Of a DNA stretch of 64,000 nt, positions 8,135 through 17,261 are shown one piece after another (position 1 is the stretch's first letter; each line of letters begins with the position of its first letter). Source of the DNA: an uncultured Clostridia bacterium. Its GTDB lineage: Bacteria > Bacillota > Clostridia > Christensenellales > Aristaeellaceae. The stretch is from contig CALGBY010000062.1 in the NCBI GenBank assembly GCA_937886445.1, positions 1 to 64,000 on the forward strand, read 5' to 3'. The notes beneath the pieces were generated by a model, which was given only the letters and a program-made list of their open reading frames with translations, was not told where the DNA came from and searched no databases. The position numbers and the translations under genes are program-made.

Positions 8135-8261
8135 GCCATAATTTTTTCATCTTTTAATAAATTCGTAATATTTTCGATCGGCATAAACAAAGCAGAAAAA
8201 CGACGGAGCCGGGCACGAAAAACGTATCCTTTCTTCCGGAATATCCGTTTATCCTGCGGGA

Positions 8262-9272
8262 TCATTCAAGCATATCGGAAAGCGATCTGTCAAGGATGCC
8301 GAAATCCAGCTTTTTGTAGTTCCATACCGCGTGCCCGATCCCGTAATGCCGGAATGCCTTATGGATGGCGCTGTGCCATTTTCTGCATTCAGCCTTATCC
8401 GCAAGATCGATCACTCCGTATTCACCGCAATACAGGGAGGTTCCGTTATCCTCCGCTTTCTTCACCGCTTCTTCAAAAAGGCCGATGAAATAATCCTCAT
8501 TGATCGCTCTTTCCGCGTTTTCTTCCCTTGTTCCGGAGAGCGGCACGCCGAGGATCTTCTTTGTGCGTTCACTCATTTCTCCTTCCGTGCAGTCAAAGGC
8601 ACAGCGGAAGTCTCCCGGCATCACCCTGATCCACGAAGCGCCCTGATGGGTGAACACAAGCGGCTCATAGCAATGAAAATTATACACGACATGTTCATCA
8701 TACGGCTTATCGAGATACTTGACCGTTCCGGCATGGTTATTATAGTATCCGCCTACAAGTACGGTGCAAATGCATCCTGTCCGGCGTATACGCTTTATGC
8801 ATTCCGCACTGACACGGTTCCAGATCATACCGTATTCCGGTTCGGTCACCTCATTCAGCAGTTCAAAAGCGAGCATGTCACTGTTCTTCCCGAACCGGGA
8901 GGCAAACTGCTCCCACAGGCGGAAAAAGCGTTCCTGGCAGGCATTGCTATAGAATAATCCGGTTTCTTTTTCGCCTTCATCGAAGGAAAACCCGTATGTT
9001 TTATGAAGGTCGAGTATCATGTTCAGATGATATTTTCTGCACCACCCGATACATTTTTCAATATATGCAAAGCCTTCTTCTTTATATGCTCCGTCCGCTG
9101 TTTCAACAAGATCATAGTCGACAGGAACGCGTACATGATCCACATTCCAGCTGCTGATCACGCTGATATCTTCCTCTGTGATAAATGTTCTGTAGTGTTC
9201 ATCGGTATGTATGCACTGGCTGAGCCAGCCGCCGAGATTGACACCCTTTTCAAACCCCTGCCATTTGATCAT
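8262..9272 (-). CDS. Glycoside hydrolase family 5 enzyme (endo-beta-glucanase/mannanase type)
   Basis: A retaining beta-glycosidase of the GH5 (cellulase A) fold, 336 residues. The N-terminal KGVNLGGWLSQC (9-20) is the family signature; HVRVPVD (46-52) is strand 2; the acid/base is in FELLNEV (N140-E141); H200 and Y202 sit in YNFHCYEP; the nucleophile is in YCGEYGV (E284). There is no signal peptide or carbohydrate-binding module, so it acts inside the cell, presumably on imported oligosaccharides. This fits the GH94 phosphorylase at 11520. GGAGAG precedes the start and a good promoter lies at 9311-9339. Substrate (beta-glucan or beta-mannan) cannot be fixed from the motifs. Confidence 0.88.
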   Translation of the reverse strand: MIKWQGFEKGVNLGGWLSQCIHTDEHYRTFITEEDISVISSWNVDHVRVPVDYDLVETADGAYKEEGFAYIEKCIGWCRKYHLNMILDLHKTYGFSFDEGEKETGLFYSNACQERFFRLWEQFASRFGKNSDMLAFELLNEVTEPEYGMIWNRVSAECIKRIRRTGCICTVLVGGYYNNHAGTVKYLDKPYDEHVVYNFHCYEPLVFTHQGASWIRVMPGDFRCAFDCTEGEMSERTKKILGVPLSGTREENAERAINEDYFIGLFEEAVKKAEDNGTSLYCGEYGVIDLADKAECRKWHSAIHKAFRHYGIGHAVWNYKKLDFGILDRSLSDMLE

Positions 9273-9310
9273 AGCGTGTTCTCTCCTTCTCGCAGAAATC
9301 TACATGATAA

Positions 9311-9339
9311 AGTATATCCGAAAAACAGGGAATTATCAA
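9311..9339 (-). promoter_or_regulatory. Promoter of the GH5 gene
   Basis: On the minus strand TTGATA (9339-9334) and TATACT (9316-9311) are separated by 17 bases. The site is 38 bases upstream of the GH5 start, in the divergent gap with the ABC exporter. Confidence 0.65.
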
Positions 9340-9376
9340 CGGTTATCGGCATATTTAATATTTTTCCTTATTTGCA

Positions 9377-9405
9377 TTGCTTATTCACATATTCTGATAT
9401 ATAAT
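9377..9405 (+). promoter_or_regulatory. Promoter of the ABC exporter gene
   Basis: TTGCTT (9377-9382), a 17-base AT-rich spacer and a consensus TATAAT (9400-9405). The start codon at 9440 lies 34 bases downstream, with AGGAAAG between. Confidence 0.6.
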
Positions 9406-9439
9406 TCTTTTAAATTTTTCAGGAAAGCTGGTGTAACTT

Positions 9440-11302
9440 ATGCCTGGTATGGGAATGGGCGGCGGCCGCGGGCCCCGCGGTTTTCTAACAGATGAAGAAA
9501 AGCAGAATATGCCGAAGGTAGACAAGAAACTGCTGATCAGGATCTTCTCCTATCTGAAGCCTTATCTTCTGCAGTTTTTGTTTGTATTTATCGCGATCAT
9601 TCTGGCGGCCGTAGTCGGTCTTCTCCCGTCTATGATCACTAAGGAGATCGTAGACAACGCGCTCACCAATAAAAACTGGGTATTGCTGATCCAGTTGCTG
9701 CTTGCCTCTCTCGGAACACTTTTCATATCAAATATCATCGGCGTACTTGAAAGCTATATCAACGCCTGGATCAGTCAGCATATCATATTCGATATGAAAA
9801 ACCAGATGTATGACCACCTCCAGCACATGCCTCATTCTTTCTTTACCACCGAAAAGCAGGGCGATATCATCACGCGTATGAATACGGATATCAGCGGTGT
9901 ATCCTCTGTCATCTCCGGCACCCTCTCCTCCATTGTAAGCAATATTGCTACCGTGATCACCACGCTCGTCGCTCTTCTCACGATGAGTTGGCAGCTTGCG
10001 CTTGTCGGCATTATCATCATCCCCCTGCTTATTCTGCCCACAAAATCCGTCGGCAAAACACGCTGGAAGCTTCTCACGGAAAGCCAGGCAAAGCACGATG
10101 AGATGAACCAGATGGTAAATGAAACGCTTTCTGTATCCGGTTCCGTTCTTGTGAAGCTGTTCACAAGAGAAAAAAAGGAATACGACCGCTTTGTGAATGT
10201 CAACACTGAAGTGACAAAGCTGGCAATGAAGGAACAGAGAAGCGGTAAATGGTTCTTTGTGGTAATGGGTATTTTCACAAATATCGGTCCTCTTCTGATC
10301 TATCTTGCCGGCGGTTATGTGATGATCAAGCTTGAAGACCCCGCTATCACGATCGGTGTGATCACAGCAACCATTTCACTTATCAACCGTCTTTACCGCC
10401 CCGTGGAATCCCTCCTCAACATTTCTGTGGATTTCACGCGTTCCCTTGCGCTTTTCACCAGGATCTTCGAATACTTCGATAAAGACATCACGATCACTTC
10501 AAAACCCGATGCTGTAAAGCCCGAGCTGAAAAACAAGGATATCCGTTATGAACATGTGGCTTTTTCCTATGAGGAGGAGCATCCCCTTCTTACGGATATC
10601 GACTTTACCGTACCCGGCGGAAAGATGTACGCGATCGTCGGCCCCAGCGGAAGCGGCAAATCCACCGTTGTCAACCTGATCCCCCGCCTGTATGATGTAT
10701 GCGGCGGCAGAGTAACGATCAACGGGACCGATGTCAGGGATATCGATCTTACATATCTTAGAGAAAATATCGGTGTCGTTACACAGGATACCTACCTTTT
10801 CAATGGCACGATACGCGAAAACCTGCTTTATGCCAAAGAGGACGCCACGCAGGAAGAGATCGAAAACGCCTGCCGCATCGCGAGCATACATGATTTCATC
10901 ATCAATCAACCTGACGGATACGATACCTTTGTCGGCAACAGAGGTCTGAAGCTTTCGGGTGGTGAAAAACAGCGCATCTCCATCGCGCGTGTGATCCTCA
11001 AGAATCCCAATATTCTTATCCTTGACGAAGCGACCTCCGCGCTTGACTCCATCTCTGAAAACGCCATTCAGGACGCGCTGGAAAGGCTGATGGAAAACCG
11101 CACCAGCATCGTGATCGCTCACCGCCTTTCAACGATCCTCAAGGCGGACAGCATCCTTGTCGTAAAGGACGGCGTGATCGCCGAAAAGGGTGATCACGAG
11201 ACATTGCTCGCGAAAAACGGCATTTACAGAGATCTTTACGAAACGCAATTCAGAAAAGTACTGGAATACGAGGCTGAAAAAGAACAGAACAGCGCAAAGT
11301 GA
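9440..11302 (+). CDS. ABC transporter, fused permease and ATPase (multidrug/lipid exporter type)
   Basis: A type IV ABC half-transporter of 620 residues that should work as a homo- or heterodimer in the membrane. Six membrane helices lie between about 36 and 320. The ATPase domain has Walker A GPSGSGKST (401-409), Q-loop TQDTYLF (448-454), signature LSGGE (505-509) and Walker B ILILDEATS (525-533). The N-terminus is unusual, with a glycine- and methionine-rich start (MPGMGMGGGRG) before the first helix, common in Clostridial members of this subfamily. A partner gene is not adjacent. It reads away from GH5 and ends at a terminator at 11333. Substrate is unknown; export of drugs, peptides or lipids is possible. 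Confidence 0.9.
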   Translation: MPGMGMGGGRGPRGFLTDEEKQNMPKVDKKLLIRIFSYLKPYLLQFLFVFIAIILAAVVGLLPSMITKEIVDNALTNKNWVLLIQLLLASLGTLFISNIIGVLESYINAWISQHIIFDMKNQMYDHLQHMPHSFFTTEKQGDIITRMNTDISGVSSVISGTLSSIVSNIATVITTLVALLTMSWQLALVGIIIIPLLILPTKSVGKTRWKLLTESQAKHDEMNQMVNETLSVSGSVLVKLFTREKKEYDRFVNVNTEVTKLAMKEQRSGKWFFVVMGIFTNIGPLLIYLAGGYVMIKLEDPAITIGVITATISLINRLYRPVESLLNISVDFTRSLALFTRIFEYFDKDITITSKPDAVKPELKNKDIRYEHVAFSYEEEHPLLTDIDFTVPGGKMYAIVGPSGSGKSTVVNLIPRLYDVCGGRVTINGTDVRDIDLTYLRENIGVVTQDTYLFNGTIRENLLYAKEDATQEEIENACRIASIHDFIINQPDGYDTFVGNRGLKLSGGEKQRISIARVILKNPNILILDEATSALDSISENAIQDALERLMENRTSIVIAHRLSTILKADSILVVKDGVIAEKGDHETLLAKNGIYRDLYETQFRKVLEYEAEKEQNSAK

Positions 11303-11332
11303 TTTCAGCATTTCCGATCAGCTTTATCGTGT

Positions 11333-11366
11333 ACCGGTTCCCGCGTTGACGGGGACCGGTATTTTT
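11333..11366 (+). terminator. Terminator of the ABC exporter gene
   Basis: ACCGGTTCCC (11333-11342) pairs with GGGGACCGGT (11351-11360), one G-T pair, followed by ATTTTTG. Confidence 0.8.
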
Positions 11367-11437
11367 GTTACCGCCTTATTTATATAATGCCTCATAAAAT
11401 GTACTATAGGATTTTCGTTTTATGCAATCAGTCACGC

Positions 11438-11466
11438 TTGAAAAAGCTATGTCCGTATGATATGAT
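11438..11466 (+). promoter_or_regulatory. Promoter of the GH94 phosphorylase gene
   Basis: TTGAAA (11438-11443), 17-base spacer, TATGAT (11461-11466), with an extended -10 TGA at 11458-11460. The start codon is 54 bases downstream. Confidence 0.7.
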
Positions 11467-11519
11467 ATTCACAGCTGTTCAGAAAGCACTACAGCTATAT
11501 TTCTGTTCGGAGGTTGACA

Positions 11520-13904
11520 ATGCAGTACGGATATTTTGACGGAAAAGCGCGTGAATATGTGATCTGCGACCCGCGTACGCCGATGCCCTGGGCCAACTAT
11601 CTCGGCTCCCCCGCGTACGGTGCCATCATCACGCAGAACGCCGGCGGTTACAGCTTTGTAAAGAGCGGTGCAGCCGGAAGGATCCTTCGCTATACCTTCA
11701 ATCAGTTTGATGAACCCGGACGCTATATCTATATCAGAGATGAATCGGACGGTGATTTCTGGTCCGCCTCCTGGCGTCCTGTTGAAAAGGATCTGGATGC
11801 TTTCAAAACAATATGCCGTCACGGCACGTCCTACACCGAGATCGAAAGCGTTTACCGCGGGATAGAAACAAAGGCGCTTTATTATGTACCTATGAACGCG
11901 GAGCATGAGGTATGGCGTCTGAAGATCAAAAACGCTTCCGACACTGAGCGTACGCTGGGGGTGTTCGGTTACTGTGAATTCACCAACGAATCCTTCTACA
12001 CACAGGATCTTGTCAACCTGCAGTACACCCAGTTCATCACCCGCACGGAATTCATAAACGATCATATCCTTCAGCATATCAATGAAAACTGCCATGTAAA
12101 TGAAAACGGTGAAAACGGCAGTGAACGCTTCTTCGGGCTTGTCGGCGCGAAAGTCGCGAGCTATACCGGCCGCAGAGAGCGTTTTCTCGGGGTACACCGT
12201 TTCAGCGATCCTCAGGCGGTCCTTGACGGAAAATGTGATAACACCTGCAACTTCAACGGAAACGGCTGCGGCGGGCTGCACACCGTCATAACGCTCGCTC
12301 CCGGTGAAGAAAAGACTGTTGCCTTCATCCTCGGTCAGAAAACAGAAAGTCAGGCCCGCGCGCTGCTTGACCGTTACGCGGATACGGAAAAGGTTACCGC
12401 AAATGAATTGCAGAGCCTGCGCTCCTACTGGCACGGGGAGCTGGATCATTTCATCGTGAAAACGCCGGATGACCGTTTCAACGAAATGGTCAATACCTGG
12501 AACGCTTTCCAGTGCTTCACGACCTTTGTCTGGAGCCGTGCCGCTTCTCTGTTCTATTGCGGAGAAAGAAACGGCTACGGTTACCGTGATACCGTTCAGG
12601 ATATTCAGGGTATCATCCATTTGGATCCCGCAATGGCAAAAGAGCGCATCACCTTCATGCTCTCCGCGCAGGTCCATCACGGCGGCGGGCTTCCGCTGGT
12701 AAAGTTTACTCATAATGCCGGTCACGAAAACACGCCTGAGGATGATTCCTATGTAAAGGAAACCGGTCATCCGCATTACCGCGCCGATGACGCCATGTGG
12801 CTCTTCCCCACCGTGTACAAATATATTTCCGAAACCGGCGATACCGCATATCTGGATGAAGTGATCCCGTTTGCCGATAAGGATGAGGGCACTGTGCGCG
12901 AGCATCTGCGCCGCGCCATCGGCTTTACGCTTGATCACCTCGGCACGCACGGTATGCCCGCCGGTCTGCATGCGGACTGGAATGACTGCCTGCGTCTCGG
13001 CGCACAGGGAGAAAGCTGCTTTGTGGCGATGCAGTTCTATTACGCGCTGAAAATCATGTCTGAATTCTGCGAGGAAAATGAAAAGCAGCATTATCTTGAC
13101 CTCGCGATGGATCAGCTTGAAAAGATCAATGCCTTCTTCTGGGAGGATGACAGGTTCATGCGCGGATATTCCGAAGCCGGACAGATCATCGGCAGCAAAA
13201 AGGATCCGGAAGCCAGCATGTGGCTCAATCCGCAAAGCTGGGCTGTGATCAGCGGTGCCGCAACAAAGGAACAGAGTAAAAAGATCCTTAATACCGTGGA
13301 GGAGCAGCTGAATACCCCGAACGGTCTTGAACTGATGACTCCCTGCTACCGCAAGCACGCGTTTGACGGTGCCGCCATGATCCTGTTCAATGCCAATACA
13401 AAGGAAAACGGCGGTATCTTCTGTCAGGCTCAGGGCTGGATCATTCTTGCCGAAGCATTGATGGGACACGGAGACCGCGCGTTCAGATACTTTGCCGAAT
13501 CCTGTCCTGCCTCTTACAATGACCGTGCTGAGATCCGCGAATCCGAGCCCTATGTACATACGCAGTTCATTGAAGGCCGCAGTACGCCTCAGCCCGGACG
13601 CGCTCATGTTCACTGGCTTACCGGTACCGCCAGCACAGTGATGGTTGGCTGTGTTGAGGGAATTCTGGGGATGCGTCCCACTCCCGCCGGTCTGCGCATT
13701 TCACCGGCGATCCCTTCCGCATGGGATGGATTCACAATTGACAAGACCTTCCGCGGTGCACGGCTTCATATTTCGGTAGACAACAGCGCCCACAGCGAAG
13801 GCGGCACCCGGTATATCGAGCTGAACGGCCGCCGTATCGACGGAGACTTCATTGATGCCTCCGCACTGATCGCCGGTGACAATACAGTAAATGTAGTCAT
13901 GTGA
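11520..13904 (+). CDS. Cellobiose phosphorylase-type glycoside hydrolase family 94 enzyme
   Basis: Splits a beta-1,4-glucosyl disaccharide with phosphate to give alpha-glucose 1-phosphate plus glucose, saving ATP relative to hydrolysis. The 794 residues are the normal length for cellobiose phosphorylase. The N-terminal part (MQYGYFDGKAREYVI) is the super-beta-sandwich with the GSPAYGAIIT motif; the alpha/alpha barrel carries HADWND (485-489 region), which holds the general-acid Asp of the family, and ERNGYGYRDTVQD. I chose the ATG at 11520, six bases after GGAGG; a TTG at 11514 touches that site. No signal peptide, so cytoplasmic. It pairs functionally with the intracellular GH5 gene. Related GH94 enzymes act on cellodextrin or chitobiose, so exact substrate is inferred. 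Confidence 0.9.
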   Translation: MQYGYFDGKAREYVICDPRTPMPWANYLGSPAYGAIITQNAGGYSFVKSGAAGRILRYTFNQFDEPGRYIYIRDESDGDFWSASWRPVEKDLDAFKTICRHGTSYTEIESVYRGIETKALYYVPMNAEHEVWRLKIKNASDTERTLGVFGYCEFTNESFYTQDLVNLQYTQFITRTEFINDHILQHINENCHVNENGENGSERFFGLVGAKVASYTGRRERFLGVHRFSDPQAVLDGKCDNTCNFNGNGCGGLHTVITLAPGEEKTVAFILGQKTESQARALLDRYADTEKVTANELQSLRSYWHGELDHFIVKTPDDRFNEMVNTWNAFQCFTTFVWSRAASLFYCGERNGYGYRDTVQDIQGIIHLDPAMAKERITFMLSAQVHHGGGLPLVKFTHNAGHENTPEDDSYVKETGHPHYRADDAMWLFPTVYKYISETGDTAYLDEVIPFADKDEGTVREHLRRAIGFTLDHLGTHGMPAGLHADWNDCLRLGAQGESCFVAMQFYYALKIMSEFCEENEKQHYLDLAMDQLEKINAFFWEDDRFMRGYSEAGQIIGSKKDPEASMWLNPQSWAVISGAATKEQSKKILNTVEEQLNTPNGLELMTPCYRKHAFDGAAMILFNANTKENGGIFCQAQGWIILAEALMGHGDRAFRYFAESCPASYNDRAEIRESEPYVHTQFIEGRSTPQPGRAHVHWLTGTASTVMVGCVEGILGMRPTPAGLRISPAIPSAWDGFTIDKTFRGARLHISVDNSAHSEGGTRYIELNGRRIDGDFIDASALIAGDNTVNVVM

Positions 13905-13950
13905 CCGGTCTCTTCCGGAAGGCGTATCGCTGAAATATCATAGAATTCAA

Positions 13951-13994
13951 AACAGACTCCTGATCGGGCGAATACCCTGTTCGGGAGTCTGTTT
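13951..13994. terminator. Bidirectional terminator between convergent genes
   Basis: AACAGACTCC (13951-13960) pairs with GGAGTCTGTT (13984-13993), with further inner pairing GATCGGG/CCCTGTTC. It stops the GH94 transcript and the convergent operon that ends at 14019. Confidence 0.8.
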
Positions 13995-14018
13995 ATTATG
14001 TATCAGGGGTTATGATGA

Positions 14019-15185
14019 TCATCTTCTTGCTGCCGGGCTGTTTTCCAGCAGATCGATCATTTCCTGTATCTTTTCACTTAATGCGGTATTATTCGCCGGC
14101 TCTGTTTCCGATACATGTATCTCATACCCGTTCTCAGCATCCGAGTATACAGGAGTATACTCTATACCGGCATATCTGATGCTCTGCCTGTGATACTCAA
14201 TGTTCAGGTGCAGCAGATACGACACGGCAATGCTGTTTTCTTTTTCCGGCAGCAGCATCCCGGCGGAATACACGGCCAGAGCGCGTCTTGTCTGCATGCT
14301 TGCGGCATCCGTTACATCCACCCATTCCGGGGCGGTCAGACATCCTTCCTTTTCGCAAATGACAAGATCCGCCCCCAACGCGCACAGGCTCATGACCAGC
14401 TTCTTTTGCTGTTCGGTCACTGCCGTTGTCCCGTCCGGGTCCAGAAATACCGTTACCGCAACAAACGCAACACCGTTGTTTCTCGCGTTTCGAATGCTTT
14501 CAGCTATTCCGGCGGTATGCTGCTCCCTTTCTGTTCCCTCCGTCTGTTTTCCGGTCAATGTTTCCTCGCTGCACGAAATAAACAGTGATGATACGCCGTT
14601 CAGTACGACCGTTTCTGTTTTCACGGCATTTTCACCGGTTGCTTTTTCGCAAACGCGCAGTCCGTTCTGCGTCAGCAGCGCTTCTGTCGCGGCGCCGGCT
14701 CCCTGTTCATCAGGACAAACGGCAACGATATCGATCCCCGTCTGCTTAAGCACACCGGGTAAATAATCGGGCATTTTCGAATCGGATAAAAGCAGATTTT
14801 CATCCGCGTACAGTTCTGTAGCGATCGGGGCAAATACTCTTTCGGCATCATCGCTGTTCATGTTGCTGAGAATACTTGAATATGGGATCTTGCCGCACAG
14901 CGTCAGGGTAAATGTTCCGTCAGGCTTCGTATCCGCAGCACCGATCGCCGGAAGAGGAGTCACCATCTCGTAGGAGATCTTCAGACGCGGTGTCTCAGCA
15001 GCGGTTGTCGGTACCGCCGTCTTCTCTGCGCCGACAGCATGACCTATCTCCCCGTTCTCAATGCCTGTCACGGTAAGTATCACCGCAAAAAGTAATACTA
15101 CAACTGCCAGTGCGGAAACAGCGATCACTGTTCCGGCAGAAAACGATCTGACACGGTCCAGCAAGAACAGAAGCTTCTTTTTCAT
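14019..15185 (-). CDS. CapA-like (poly-gamma-glutamate capsule synthesis-like) protein, probably degenerate, membrane-anchored
   Basis: 388 residues with one N-terminal membrane helix (about 18-41) and an extracellular domain. Several stretches follow the CapA/PgsA metallophosphatase-like fold: YLPGVLKQTGIDIVAVC matches the strand that normally ends in ANNH, and QQKKLVMSLCALGADLVIC matches the GADLVIGHHPH strand. The metal ligands of the fold (the initial GD, NNH and the HPH pair) are absent here, replaced by PDEQ and EKEG. It is therefore probably an inactive relative, perhaps a binding or scaffold protein. It starts one base after the hom stop and is the last gene of the panT-coaX-hom operon; nothing in that pathway needs it. 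Family assignment is by pattern only. Confidence 0.55.
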   Translation of the reverse strand: MKKKLLFLLDRVRSFSAGTVIAVSALAVVVLLFAVILTVTGIENGEIGHAVGAEKTAVPTTAAETPRLKISYEMVTPLPAIGAADTKPDGTFTLTLCGKIPYSSILSNMNSDDAERVFAPIATELYADENLLLSDSKMPDYLPGVLKQTGIDIVAVCPDEQGAGAATEALLTQNGLRVCEKATGENAVKTETVVLNGVSSLFISCSEETLTGKQTEGTEREQHTAGIAESIRNARNNGVAFVAVTVFLDPDGTTAVTEQQKKLVMSLCALGADLVICEKEGCLTAPEWVDVTDAASMQTRRALAVYSAGMLLPEKENSIAVSYLLHLNIEYHRQSIRYAGIEYTPVYSDAENGYEIHVSETEPANNTALSEKIQEMIDLLENSPAARR

Positions 15186-15186
15186 A

Positions 15187-16464
15187 TCACTTTTCTACCC
15201 GGATCAGGCTGACCGGTACAGCCATAGCCGGATCGATACAGCTCAGTGCTTTTCTTACTGCCTTTTCTCCGGCAGTATGTGTTACGATCACAATAGGCAC
15301 ATTTCCGTCTTCTCCTGCGTCTCTCTGCAAAAGGTTGCGGATCGACACGCCGTTTTCACCAAAACAGGCGGTTATATGCCCCAGTACGCCGGGCTCATCG
15401 ACCGCATTCAGGCGGACATAGAAGCCGCAGTGCCAGTCATCGGTAACGGTAAGGGATTGGTCCAGTTCATCCGTATTTCTGAAGGTGGGATGCAGCGGCT
15501 TTTCGTGCATGACCGCATATATGATATCGCTCACCACCGCACTGGCTGTAGGCGCGCTTCCGGCTCCGCGTCCGAGCACCATCATGTCATCACAACTGTC
15601 TCCGTGCAAAAATACAGCGTTATAGCTCTCATTTACAGATGCAAGCGGATGAGAAGACGGTATAAAGGTGGGATGAACACGTACATCCAGCATGCTGTGA
15701 TCTCTTTTGGCTACAGCAAGCAGCTTCAGCGTATAGCCCAGTTCACGCCCGAATGCGATATCTTCCGGCTTTACACCGGTGATCCCTTCTCTGTATACAT
15801 AGCGGAAAGGAATTCTGGCATGGAAAGCGAGGGAAGACAATATGCTCAGCTTATAGCACGCGTCATAGCCTTCCACATCACTGGTCGGATCCGGCTCCGC
15901 AAGTCCCAGCTTCTGCGCGTCCTTCAGAACATCATCATATTTTTCACCGTTGCGGCTCATCCTGGTGAGAATATAATTGGTCGTACCGTTCACAATACCC
16001 ATCATACTCATGATACGGTTTGCCTGGAGGCTGTCATTCAATGTACGGATGACCGGGATCGCTCCGCAGACGCTGGCTTCAAAATACAGACCCGTTCCGT
16101 TTTCCACTGCAGCCTGCTGTAAGGTGTGCCAGTTCAGTGCAAGCGCCATTTTGTTCGCTGTCACAACTGTTTTTTTATGTTTCATCGCGCGGATCATATA
16201 GGCCGTCGCAGGCTCTTCCCCGCCCATAAACTCGGCGATCAGTGAGATCTCCGGGTCATCCGTCACTTCAGACACATCTGTAGTGAGCAGTTCACGAGGG
16301 ATCTCGGCGTTTCTGCTTTTTTCAAGGTTTCTGACCAGTATTTTTTTCACCCTGAAGCACACATCATCACGATGAAGCAATTCATCACTGAAATGATTGA
16401 GCAGGTTCCATACGCCGCAGCCGATATTTCCGCATCCGAGAAAACCGATCGTTACTTCCTTCAT
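15187..16464 (-). CDS. hom: Homoserine dehydrogenase with C-terminal ACT domain
   Basis: Reduces aspartate semialdehyde to homoserine, committing carbon to threonine and methionine. 425 residues in the usual order: NAD(P)-binding GFLGCGNIG (8-16), the catalytic region with GIVNGTTNYILTRM and AEPDPTSDVEGYDA followed by the K of CYKLS, and a C-terminal ACT domain from about 345 (FYVRLNAVDEPGVLGHI), which in this family senses threonine. It lies 16 bases downstream of coaX. Its substrate comes from asd (45040) and lysC (57641), which sit elsewhere in the window. No threonine or methionine leader element is visible. Confidence 0.95.
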   Translation of the reverse strand: MKEVTIGFLGCGNIGCGVWNLLNHFSDELLHRDDVCFRVKKILVRNLEKSRNAEIPRELLTTDVSEVTDDPEISLIAEFMGGEEPATAYMIRAMKHKKTVVTANKMALALNWHTLQQAAVENGTGLYFEASVCGAIPVIRTLNDSLQANRIMSMMGIVNGTTNYILTRMSRNGEKYDDVLKDAQKLGLAEPDPTSDVEGYDACYKLSILSSLAFHARIPFRYVYREGITGVKPEDIAFGRELGYTLKLLAVAKRDHSMLDVRVHPTFIPSSHPLASVNESYNAVFLHGDSCDDMMVLGRGAGSAPTASAVVSDIIYAVMHEKPLHPTFRNTDELDQSLTVTDDWHCGFYVRLNAVDEPGVLGHITACFGENGVSIRNLLQRDAGEDGNVPIVIVTHTAGEKAVRKALSCIDPAMAVPVSLIRVEK

Positions 16465-16480
16465 TGTTCCGCACTCCGTA

Positions 16481-17257
16481 TCAATGATTCTTTTCCCAAA
16501 GGATCTTCAGGCCCTTGAGAGTCAATGTTCCGTCAATAATATCAATTACATTGCTTTCCGAAGCGATCAGCTTTGCCATACCGCCAGTGGCAATGACCTT
16601 TGCGTCAGGATATCCCATCTCCCTGCGGAGTTTATTGGCCAGATACTCCACCTGGCCTACATAGCCAAAGACAAGTCCGCTTTGAAGGTTTGCCACAGTG
16701 GTTTTGCCAATGGCGTGTTCGGGACGGATCAGCTCGATATGCGGCAATTTTGCCGTGCCGGATACGATTGCCTCACTGGCCAGCTTGATACCCGGGCAGA
16801 TCGCACCGCCGAGAAAAGCGTTTTTCGAATCCAACACGCCGAAGGTCGTTGCCGTGCCGAAATCGACAAACACGCAGGGACCTCCGTACAGGCTCCCAGA
16901 GGCAACAGCATTGCAGATACGGTCGCTTCCCAGTTCTCTGGGATTTTCATATCGGATATCGATCCCCGTCTTTACACCGGGCGCCACATACATCGGCTCC
17001 ATGCCGAAATAATCCCTGCACATATGCTCCACAGTAAAATTGACAGTGGGCACAACACTGGACAGCATGATCCCGTCAACATCTTTCACCGAAAAACCCT
17101 TCAGCGAAAAAAGACCGACGATCACCGAACCCATTTCATCGCTGGTATACTTGCGTGTTGTGGAAAGCCGCCAATATCCCGCAATATCATCGCCTTTGAA
17201 AAGCGCAAGCTTGATATTTGTATTTCCGACATCCATCGTCAGTATCATTTCATTCAC
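16481..17257 (-). CDS. coaX: Type III pantothenate kinase (CoaX)
   Basis: Phosphorylates pantothenate in the first step of coenzyme A synthesis; unlike CoaA it is not feedback-inhibited by CoA. 258 residues of the ASKHA fold: phosphate-binding DVGNTNIK (about 9-16), the pantothenate-binding LGSDR motif, and the second phosphate motif VDFGTATTFGV with its catalytic Asp region. The ATG at 17257 has AAGG six bases upstream; an ATG three codons later is an alternative. The gene directly upstream encodes an ECF S component (stop at 17262), which suggests import and activation of pantothenate in one operon. Confidence 0.95.
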   Translation of the reverse strand: MNEMILTMDVGNTNIKLALFKGDDIAGYWRLSTTRKYTSDEMGSVIVGLFSLKGFSVKDVDGIMLSSVVPTVNFTVEHMCRDYFGMEPMYVAPGVKTGIDIRYENPRELGSDRICNAVASGSLYGGPCVFVDFGTATTFGVLDSKNAFLGGAICPGIKLASEAIVSGTAKLPHIELIRPEHAIGKTTVANLQSGLVFGYVGQVEYLANKLRREMGYPDAKVIATGGMAKLIASESNVIDIIDGTLTLKGLKILWEKNH

Positions 17258-17261
17258 CGCC

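Noticed and set aside
11469..13613. 714-codon open frame on the minus strand opposite GH94
   Set aside because: It lies inside a well-supported gene and shows no family motifs or ribosome binding site; such long antisense frames are a codon-use effect here.
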